A stretch of DNA of 5,015 nt from Emcibacteraceae bacterium (GTDB lineage Bacteria; Pseudomonadota; Alphaproteobacteria; Sphingomonadales; Emcibacteraceae): the NCBI GenBank assembly GCA_016763335.1, contig JAESUD010000176.1, forward strand, positions 1 to 5,015. The letters run 5' to 3'. A program made the position numbers and the translations under genes. Under the pieces are notes generated by a model. The model saw nothing but the letters and a program-made list of their open reading frames with translations. It was not told the DNA's origin and did not search any database. This document shows, in pieces, positions 1-4,403 of this stretch (the first letter of the stretch is position 1; every line of letters begins with the position of its first letter).

Positions 1-420
1 CACAATTACCAAATTGAAGAAGATTTTGAAGCCGGCATCGTTCTTACTGGGTCCGAGGTAAAATCTTTACGTGCCGGTGAAAGCAATATCACCGATAGTT
101 ACGCCGAAGTAAAAAATGGTGAAATGTTCCTTATCAATAGCTACATCAAGGAATATGAGCAGGCAAACCGCTTTAACCATGTTTCGCGCCGCGTGAGAAA
201 GCTTTTATTGCACCGCAAGCAGATCAATAAAATGATGTCGGCAATACAAAGAAAAGGTATGACAGTCGTTACTTTAAAATTATATTTTAATGATCAAAAT
301 CGTTGCAAAGTCCAGTTAGGTCTAGCAAAAGGTAAAAAGCTCCACGACAAGCGCGCATCAGCCAAAGAAAAAGACTGGGGCAGACAAAAAGCTAGGATTC
401 TTAAAAATGAGGCACAGTAA
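1..420 (+). CDS. smpB: SsrA-binding protein SmpB, 5'-truncated by window edge
   Basis: SmpB binds tmRNA (SsrA) and delivers it to stalled ribosomes for trans-translation, the rescue system that tags incomplete proteins for degradation; it acts in the cytoplasm. The frame is open from base 1, giving 139 codons before a TAA stop; the family is usually about 150-160 residues, so roughly the first 12-20 are missing. The visible protein begins with [20 protein letters not shown], the typical SmpB OB-fold opening, followed by [15 protein letters not shown]. The end of the fold reads [16 protein letters not shown], and the basic C-terminal tail [14 protein letters not shown] is the helix that enters the mRNA channel. 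The internal ATG at 124 is not the start, because conserved SmpB sequence continues upstream of it in frame. The gene converges on the minus-strand gene ending at 440. Recognition is by family motifs and is very secure. Confidence 0.97.
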   Translation, partial: HNYQIEEDFEAGIVLTGSEVKSLRAGESNITDSYAEVKNGEMFLINSYIKEYEQANRFNHVSRRVRKLLLHRKQINKMMSAIQRKGMTVVTLKLYFNDQNRCKVQLGLAKGKKLHDKRASAKEKDWGRQKARILKNEAQ

Positions 421-421
421 T

Positions 422-438
422 AAAATATAGGATATTTT
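422..438. terminator. Weak AT-only hairpin between convergent genes
   Basis: A 7-bp inverted repeat, AAAATAT / ATATTTT with a 3-base loop, lies directly after the smpB stop and ends next to the stop codon of the facing gene. A run of five T follows on the plus strand (435-439), so it could act as a weak terminator for smpB. The stem has no G-C pairs and would be thermodynamically poor, so this is only a candidate. Confidence 0.3.
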
Positions 439-439
439 T

Positions 440-1192
440 CTATTCAGTATTATCAAGGAAACTAATTGCTTCAAGTAATCCTCTTCGTCCAACATTATCA
501 TTGTTCCTTAATCTAGAGATAACGGAAAATTTTGTATTTAATATTCCGCTTTCATTATATCTTTGCTCTTCTTGTTTTGCAGCAGCTTTAGCTTTTGAAT
601 TTATGCCATGAATAAAAACATATCTATTCTTACGCATTAGTTCAATTTTTTCCGGTTCTTCTTTTTTCCAAGTAAAAGGAATACAATTTACATAAATAGA
701 GCCTTTAATAATATGAGGGTAAAATTGTGCTGTCCCTCCTACAACATTGCAGCTACGATAGGCTATTGAGTAGACACGGTTTGTGTTTATTTTATACTTT
801 TCCTGAAGTAGTGGTAAGGCCATAATGCCATGGAGCATTTCTTTTCCGTAAGCCAGCATACCCCCAGTATAAATTCTTACAAATATTAGATTTTTCTCTT
901 CCATAACACTTTTCCAACCACGAGGTTCTCTGTGTCTTTCGCCATAGGTTTGAAATAACAATATTCCACTGGGTAACGAAGGATCGTAGCTTTTAGGTAC
1001 ATAAATTTGCCAAGTTAATTTTTTACTTTTATCTAATATTTTCTCAAAATTTGTTGCTAATTCGTCTCCAAGAATATCAAGACTTGTACTAGTGATTTTG
1101 AATGCACCAACTTTTTCTTCTTGAGCTAGAGAGAATGAAGCCAGAATATAGAAAATAATAATTGCTAAAGACAATTCTTTTTTGGATATCAT
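440..1192 (-). CDS. Exported alpha/beta-hydrolase-like protein, probably lacking a catalytic triad
   Basis: A 250-residue protein that I cannot assign to a named family. Residues 1-23 form a signal peptide (Lys4-Lys5, hydrophobic core, SLA before Gln24), so it is probably periplasmic or secreted. The body resembles the PHB-depolymerase/esterase type of alpha/beta hydrolase: YVPKSYDPSLPSGILLF (64-80), a GW-x-EEKNLIFV segment (92-105), a helix before RVYSIAYRSCNVVGG (139-153), then GSIYVNC (164-170), YVFIHG (191-196) and a C-terminal EAISFLD (241-247). In active relatives the RVY strand leads to a G-x-S-x-G nucleophile elbow. Here the register gives A-Y-R-S-C, with Arg146 at the serine position, and I see no Asp after the FIHG strand or His before the last helix. 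It may therefore be a binding protein or pseudoenzyme. The start is supported by a GGGGG Shine-Dalgarno element 9 bases upstream (1202-1206). The gene seems to be transcribed alone from a promoter near 1256-1286. The fold call is moderate; the inactivity is inference. Confidence 0.75.
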   Translation of the reverse strand: MISKKELSLAIIIFYILASFSLAQEEKVGAFKITSTSLDILGDELATNFEKILDKSKKLTWQIYVPKSYDPSLPSGILLFQTYGERHREPRGWKSVMEEKNLIFVRIYTGGMLAYGKEMLHGIMALPLLQEKYKINTNRVYSIAYRSCNVVGGTAQFYPHIIKGSIYVNCIPFTWKKEEPEKIELMRKNRYVFIHGINSKAKAAAKQEEQRYNESGILNTKFSVISRLRNNDNVGRRGLLEAISFLDNTE

Positions 1193-1255
1193 AATTGATT
1201 ACCCCCAATAAGGCTCATGTGTTTAACAAATTAAATCTATTTATTTGGATATGAT

Positions 1256-1286
1256 ATAATATGACTTATTTATAAAATTGAGTCAA
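1256..1286 (-). promoter_or_regulatory. Candidate sigma-70 promoter for the 250-residue exported protein
   Basis: Reading the minus strand, TTGACT (1286-1281) is a five-of-six -35 match and TATTAT (1261-1256) a five-of-six -10 match, but the spacer is 19 bases, longer than ideal; CATATT at a 17-base spacing is a weaker alternative. The site lies 63 bases upstream of the ATG at 1192, downstream of the terminator of the preceding gene. The region is very AT-rich, so chance matches are likely. The rest of 1193-1353 shows no other clear element. Confidence 0.4.
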
Positions 1287-1353
1287 ATTCATAGAATAAT
1301 GTGTTATTGGATTGGAAAACCTATTGTGACTGAATATTAAGTTGGAAAATAAA

Positions 1354-1381
1354 TAAGCACCCCCAATATTGGGAGTGCTTA
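1354..1381 (-). terminator. Rho-independent terminator of the 217-residue secreted protein gene
   Basis: On the minus strand an 11-bp stem TAAGCACTCCC / GGGGGTGCTTA closes a six-base AATATT loop, with one G-U pair in the RNA. It is followed by a U-rich stretch (TTTATTTT). It starts 21 bases after the stop codon at 1403, which places it as the terminator for that gene and separates it from the next gene downstream. Confidence 0.85.
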
Positions 1382-1402
1382 ATTTTAAATTATAGGGTTC
1401 TA

Positions 1403-2056
1403 TTAAAAACTTGGTGTGGCTACAGGGTCGCCGAATTTCCAACTGCCATCGGGTTGCAGACAGGCTTGGCCATATGCGGGAACAGATTGACCACCCACTT
1501 GAATAGTTGTTGTATATTCACGGGATTGCAGACAACTGCTATTTTGTTGTGGCTGTTGCTGTTGGGCTGCTACCGGTTGATAATTATAGGCCGGCTGGGG
1601 CTGACTATAAACGGGCACCTCTCTTATAACAGTTTGAACAGGTCTATCGACATATACAACTCTTGTCCCTGGGCCTCTATAACGGTAGGGGGCATTGTAG
1701 CGGTAATATGGCTGTCTATAGCCGCTATTATAACCATATCTTATATCAACACGACTTCGGCTATAATGATGATTATCGTAACGACTGCTGCTATTAAGGG
1801 CAGAAAATAAAATTGCGCCACCGATAAGGCCTGCTACAAGTCCAGCGCCATTTCCGCCGCGATGTCCTCTTCTTTGACCACCACGGTATCCACGTCCTCT
1901 ATTTGAATTATTGTTAATGACGACGTTATTATGGTTTCCAATGACACGGCTGTTTACCTGTGCGGAGACTTTAGCGACAGGTATTGAAATCATACTTATT
2001 GACACAATCCCGGCAATGATAACTGACTTATTTAGGAAATTTTTAATTATACTCAT
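1403..2056 (-). CDS. Secreted Gly/Arg/Tyr-rich protein with 17 kDa surface-antigen-like C-terminal domain
   Basis: A 217-residue exported protein; role unknown, probably at the cell envelope. Residues 1-32 form a signal peptide ending KVSA, so cleavage before Gln33 is likely. Next come an Asn-rich stretch (VIGNHNNVVINNN, 38-50) and an Arg/Gly-rich segment (53-69). A glycine-zipper-like hydrophobic stretch, GAGLVAGLIGGAILFSAL (70-87), resembles the zipper in 17 kDa antigen lipoproteins. A Tyr/Arg-rich region (93-127), the linker RVVYVDRPVQ...VPVY (132-150) and a Gln-rich stretch (153-171) follow. The C-terminus, CLQSREYTTTIQVGGQSVPA (175-194) through AYGQAC and PDGSWKFGD, matches the C-terminal signature of 17 kDa outer-membrane surface antigens; Cys175 and Cys199 could form a disulfide. 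There is no lipobox Cys, unlike classical 17 kDa antigens. The start is set by GGAAGGAA (2063-2070), 6 bases upstream. It is a paralogue of the gene at 2200-3327 and shares its promoter architecture. The domain similarity is recalled, not searched. Confidence 0.9.
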   Translation of the reverse strand: MSIIKNFLNKSVIIAGIVSISMISIPVAKVSAQVNSRVIGNHNNVVINNNSNRGRGYRGGQRRGHRGGNGAGLVAGLIGGAILFSALNSSSRYDNHHYSRSRVDIRYGYNSGYRQPYYRYNAPYRYRGPGTRVVYVDRPVQTVIREVPVYSQPQPAYNYQPVAAQQQQPQQNSSCLQSREYTTTIQVGGQSVPAYGQACLQPDGSWKFGDPVATPSF

Positions 2057-2062
2057 TTTTTA

Positions 2063-2070
2063 TTCCTTCC
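2063..2070 (-). promoter_or_regulatory. Shine-Dalgarno site GGAAGGAA
   Basis: The minus strand carries GGAAGGAA six bases before the ATG at 2054-2056. The same octamer precedes the paralogous gene, and it fixes the start choice here. Confidence 0.8.
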
Positions 2071-2082
2071 TTAATTACATAG

Positions 2083-2133
2083 ACCCGTTCACCTAATAAA
2101 TACTATAGCAAGGCTATCTGAACTCAATCTGAA
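2083..2133 (-). promoter_or_regulatory. Activator-type promoter of the 217-residue protein gene, conserved with its paralogue
   Basis: On the minus strand a -10 element TATAGT (2107-2102) is preceded, after a 10-base gap, by TTCAGATTGAGTTCAGATAG (2133-2114 counted from upstream; 6 bases remain before the -10). This box contains two TTCAG half-sites exactly 11 bases apart (2133-2129 and 2122-2118). No good -35 sits 17 bases from the -10 (AGATTG), so an activator is likely needed. The predicted start lies near 2095, and the message would begin with AGGTGAACGGGT (2094-2083). The paralogue carries the same box at identical spacing, with 17 of 20 bases the same. An 11-bp direct repeat overlapping the -35 is the pattern of OmpR/PhoB-family response regulators; the identity of the regulator is inference. 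Confidence 0.65.
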
Positions 2134-2153
2134 TGATCGTTGAAAAGGGCAAT

Positions 2154-2180
2154 ATAATACCCGCACTCGGCGGGTATTAT
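2154..2180 (-). terminator. Hairpin terminator of the 375-residue secreted protein gene
   Basis: A perfect 11-bp inverted repeat ATAATACCCGC / GCGGGTATTAT with a five-base loop lies 19 bases beyond the stop codon at 2200. Its GC-rich upper stem and AU-rich base suit an intrinsic terminator. The following tract on the minus strand is short (ATTGCC), so release may rely on the AU-rich base of the stem. The symmetric stem could work from either side, but no plus-strand gene is present. Confidence 0.7.
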
Positions 2181-2199
2181 AGGTTTAGTTAGTGTTTGA

Positions 2200-3327
2200 T
2201 TAATAATCTGGTTCCACGACCGGGTCACCGAATTTCCAACTGCCGTCCGGCATCAGACAGGCCTGACCATATGCTGGAACGCTATCGCCTCCAATTTCAA
2301 TGGTGGTGGTATATTCACGAACTTGTAAACAGTTTTCACTATCAAATTGTGGTTGCGAATAAATCGTCTGTTGTGGTTCCTGCGTATAAACAGGAACCTG
2401 CTGCACAATGGTTTGAACCACGGGACGTTCAACATAAACGACCCTTGTTCTTGGGCGGTAATAGTTGCTTGAGCCATACCCATACCCATAGCCATAGCTA
2501 GGCCCGTATCCATACCCATAATATGGAAAGCCGGTATTATATCCATAACCAGTGTTATATCCATAACCATAGCGGCTGTTATAATAGCTGTGGCTGTAAT
2601 AAGAATTATACGTAAGAGTGGCACCTACATGGTTGTTACCTCGGTTATTATAATACTTATAACCACGATTTCTGTATTTATTACCTTTTCTATAGGTGTT
2701 GTGATTATTGTAATTATTAACAGTGATGTCGCGGTCGCCACGGTTTCCGCGATTTTTATTTACCACAGTGCGGTTGCGGTTGTTGTTGGTGACCGTGCGG
2801 TTGCCTCGATTACCACGTTTATTAACAATTGGTCTATTGCTTCGGGCATTCACCACAGCATTACGTTTAGTGCGGTTATTTACCACGGCGTTACGTTTGC
2901 TGCGGTTGTTATTAACAGCAGGCCGGCTTTTGTTGTTGTTAAAAGTCGGACGTTTATTAACAACCGGTCGAATGCTTCGGGTATTCACCACGGCATTACG
3001 TTTAGTGCGGTTATTATTAACAGCAGGCCGGCTTTTATTATTGTTAAAAGTCTGGCGTTTATTAACAATTGGACGATTACTTCGGGCGTTAACAGCCGGT
3101 CTATTACTGCGGCTTTTAGTGGCTACTCGATTACTGCGGTTTCTTACAGCAGGGCGAGCAGTGCGGGCTCTATTGACCACGGACTTTGTGTTAGTATTTT
3201 TTGTGTAGCTGGATTTGGTTTTATTTCGTTTTGGTTCTGCGTCAGCATAAGGTATCGTCATTAAGCCAAATGCCACGAGACCTGTAATTACTGCAGACCC
3301 TTTTAGGAATTTATTTAACATACTCAT
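2200..3327 (-). CDS. Large Asn/Arg-rich, Tyr/Gly-rich secreted protein with 17 kDa surface-antigen-like C-terminal domain
   Basis: A 375-residue exported protein with unknown function, probably at the cell surface or in the extracellular matrix. Residues 1-30 form a signal peptide (Lys6, Lys9, hydrophobic core, YADA before Glu31). Residues 31-200 are a strongly basic low-complexity region rich in Asn, Arg, Lys and Val. It contains two 35-residue repeats (81-115, 116-150), a 10-residue partial unit (151-160) and a third truncated copy (161-171). Residues 200-235 are Asn/Tyr/Arg-rich, and 238-300 are an extreme Tyr/Gly-rich, prion-like stretch (YGYGYNTG and relatives). The linker RVVYVERPVV...VPVY (305-324) and the C-terminal domain CLQVREYTTTIEIGG (333-347) to AYGQACLMPDGSWKFGD (352-368) are shared with the 217-residue neighbour. 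Cys333 and Cys357 are the only cysteines. It lacks the glycine zipper seen in the paralogue. GGAAGGAA 7 bases upstream supports the ATG at 3327. It has its own promoter and terminator. Low-complexity regions cannot indicate function, but net basicity suggests binding to polyanions such as LPS, DNA or acidic polysaccharide (inference). Confidence 0.9.
   Translation of the reverse strand: MSMLNKFLKGSAVITGLVAFGLMTIPYADAEPKRNKTKSSYTKNTNTKSVVNRARTARPAVRNRSNRVATKSRSNRPAVNARSNRPIVNKRQTFNNNKSRPAVNNNRTKRNAVVNTRSIRPVVNKRPTFNNNKSRPAVNNNRSKRNAVVNNRTKRNAVVNARSNRPIVNKRGNRGNRTVTNNNRNRTVVNKNRGNRGDRDITVNNYNNHNTYRKGNKYRNRGYKYYNNRGNNHVGATLTYNSYYSHSYYNSRYGYGYNTGYGYNTGFPYYGYGYGPSYGYGYGYGSSNYYRPRTRVVYVERPVVQTIVQQVPVYTQEPQQTIYSQPQFDSENCLQVREYTTTIEIGGDSVPAYGQACLMPDGSWKFGDPVVEPDY
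2815..3087 (-). repeat. In-frame tandem repeat, 105-bp period, inside the 375-residue protein gene
   Basis: Two full 105-bp units, 3087-2983 and 2982-2878, lie head to tail without a gap. Each encodes a 35-residue unit of the form (A/T)RS-x-RP-x-VNKR-x-TFNNNKSRPAVNNN followed by R-x-KRNAVVN. They are followed by a 30-bp partial unit (2877-2848, NRTKRNAVVN) and a 33-bp truncated third copy (2847-2815, ARSNRPIVNKR). The period is a multiple of three, so copy-number change would leave the frame intact. Confidence 0.9.
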
Positions 3328-3334
3328 AATTCTA

Positions 3335-3342
3335 TTCCTTCC
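3335..3342 (-). promoter_or_regulatory. Shine-Dalgarno site GGAAGGAA
   Basis: The minus strand reads GGAAGGAA seven bases before the ATG at 3325-3327, the same octamer as upstream of the 217-residue paralogue. It favours this ATG over the second Met codon two codons further in. Confidence 0.8.
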
Positions 3343-3357
3343 AAAAAAAATAATAGA

Positions 3358-3408
3358 ACCCGATCACCTGATATTCACTATAGTTAATCTACCTTAACTC
3401 AAACTGAA
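3358..3408 (-). promoter_or_regulatory. Activator-type promoter of the 375-residue protein gene, conserved with its paralogue
   Basis: On the minus strand TTCAGTTTGAGTTAAGGTAG (3408-3389) lies upstream of TATAGT (3382-3377). The half-sites TTCAG (3408-3404) and TTAAG (3397-3393) are 11 bases apart, and the proximal one is 10 bases from the -10, as in the paralogue. The predicted transcript begins near AGGTGATCGGGT (3369-3358), which is also conserved. Conservation of box, spacing, leader motif and Shine-Dalgarno sequence indicates duplication of the whole promoter and probable shared control by one activator. Confidence 0.65.
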
Positions 3409-3443
3409 CGTCATTTCCACAATAAATTAACACTATTGGTTGT

Positions 3444-4313
3444 TTATTTATCCAAATGATTGAAAATATTCATATATACTATACTTATGAATGTATCTGG
3501 GTTCATGAAGCCATTGCCATAATCACCGTTATATTTATCGAGAGGGTTAAGCTTTTTAACGTCATCAAGTGATAAACCTTGCTTCGCTAACGGTCTTAGG
3601 ATGCTGTCTATATCCATGAGAACATTATTATAAATTTGAAGGCCTGCTTTATTAGTAAGCGGCCCATGGCCAGGGATGATCTGCGTTTCATCATCAATGG
3701 TTGTCAGCGTTTCTTTGGTTAAATCAAGCAACCCTTGCCATGACCCACCGCCCGGCACATCGATATAAGGATAGGCCTCATTAAACATAGTATCACCCAT
3801 ATGAATGACATTTTTCCCCTCAAAATAAACAATGCTATCACCATCGGTATGGGCGGAATGATAATGTTTAGTTTTCATGTGAATGCCGTTCATATGAAAA
3901 GTAAGTTCATCGTTAAAACTGATAATTGGTAATGCTTCCTTTGCGGAGCCGCTATCGCTCAATCGCTTATATACATTGTCATGGGCGACAATATCGATGC
4001 CTTTTTTACCAAGATTTTCATTACCACCGGTATGATCGCCGTGATAATGTGTGTTAAAAACAAAATGAATGTCGTCGGTGGAAAGTTCGCGTATGGCAGT
4101 AAGTATTTTATCTGTTAGCGGCGCATATTGATCATCGATTAGAAAGACCCCATCTTCACCGATGGAAACCCCGAGATTGCCGCCTTCACCCATAAGCATA
4201 TAAATACCATCGGTAACTTTGGTTGTGGTGATTTCAATGTTGTCCCAGTCCTGAGCGTATGAACTGGCGTTGATTGATAACAGGGCAACTGATGTTAAGA
4301 GTATTTTTTTCAT
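3444..4313 (-). CDS. Exported metallo-beta-lactamase-fold hydrolase
   Basis: A 289-residue metal-dependent hydrolase of the MBL superfamily; substrate unknown. Residues 1-20 form a signal peptide (MKK, hydrophobic core, SSYA before Gln21), so it works in the periplasm or outside. The metal-binding set is complete: HYHGDH (His89, His91, Asp93, His94), His155 in HTDGD, Asp174 in HMGD and His216 in IPGHG. This is a dinuclear site. Asp174 takes the place of the Cys found in class B1 beta-lactamases, so it is closer to the general hydrolase branch (glyoxalase II/lactonase-like) and an antibiotic-resistance role should not be assumed. The C-terminal FMNPDTFISIVYMNIF segment is typical of exported MBL hydrolases from environmental proteobacteria. 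AAGG (4322-4325), 8 bases upstream, supports the ATG at 4313, and a promoter lies at 4347-4374. The next gene downstream (3327) has its own promoter, so it is probably a single-gene unit. Confidence 0.92.
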   Translation of the reverse strand: MKKILLTSVALLSINASSYAQDWDNIEITTTKVTDGIYMLMGEGGNLGVSIGEDGVFLIDDQYAPLTDKILTAIRELSTDDIHFVFNTHYHGDHTGGNENLGKKGIDIVAHDNVYKRLSDSGSAKEALPIISFNDELTFHMNGIHMKTKHYHSAHTDGDSIVYFEGKNVIHMGDTMFNEAYPYIDVPGGGSWQGLLDLTKETLTTIDDETQIIPGHGPLTNKAGLQIYNNVLMDIDSILRPLAKQGLSLDDVKKLNPLDKYNGDYGNGFMNPDTFISIVYMNIFNHLDK

Positions 4314-4346
4314 GATTATGACCTTAATTTTTTGTTGAATGAAAAA

Positions 4347-4374
4347 ACTATATCATAAGGTCAGGTGAATTCAA
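4347..4374 (-). promoter_or_regulatory. Sigma-70-type promoter of the MBL hydrolase gene
   Basis: The minus strand reads TTGAAT (4374-4369), a 16-base spacer, then TATAGT (4352-4347). Both hexamers are good matches to the sigma-70 consensus. The predicted start near 4340 gives a leader of about 27 bases, containing the AAGG Shine-Dalgarno site. Unlike the two paralogue promoters, it has no TTCAG direct-repeat box. Confidence 0.6.
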
Positions 4375-4403
4375 ATGGTGGATTACGCAGAGCTGTTTTG
4401 ATG

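Noticed and set aside
1454..1810. Plus-strand open frame of 118 codons opposite the 217-residue gene
   Set aside because: It is a shadow of the minus-strand gene. It has no ribosome binding site, and its hydrophobic composition arises from reading Tyr/Asn/Arg codons in reverse.
2253..2624. Minus-strand open frame of 123 codons inside the 375-residue gene in another frame
   Set aside because: It overlaps the Tyr/Gly region and C-terminal domain in an alternative frame, giving Met/Ile/Thr repeats from the same TAT-GGT codon pattern. It has no start signal or recognisable domain.
2815..3087. CRISPR array as an explanation of the spaced repeats
   Set aside because: The repeats are contiguous 105-bp units that stay in frame within a coding sequence, without short conserved repeats separated by unique spacers.
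2590..3264. Long plus-strand open frame of 224 codons opposite the 375-residue gene (and another at 2723-3208)
   Set aside because: They lie antisense to the Asn/Arg-rich repeat region, whose codons give few stops on the opposite strand. The translations are Ile/Val/Thr- or Leu/Arg-rich low complexity with no Shine-Dalgarno site, while the minus frame has signal peptide, conserved domain, promoter and terminator.
3420..3450. Possible hairpin around the stop codon of the MBL hydrolase gene (AATAAA ... TTTATT)
   Set aside because: The stem is AT-only, needs a bulge, and overlaps the last codons of the gene. It is too weak to call a terminator.
3444..4313. Class B beta-lactamase (antibiotic resistance) assignment
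   Set aside because: The metal site has Asp174 instead of the B1/B2 Cys, and the overall sequence fits the general exported MBL hydrolase branch. The fold alone does not show lactamase activity.
4362..4368. AGGTGA near the MBL promoter resembling the leader motif of the paralogue pair
   Set aside because: It is on the opposite strand, lies within the -35/-10 spacer, and lacks the following CGGGT, so it is probably chance.
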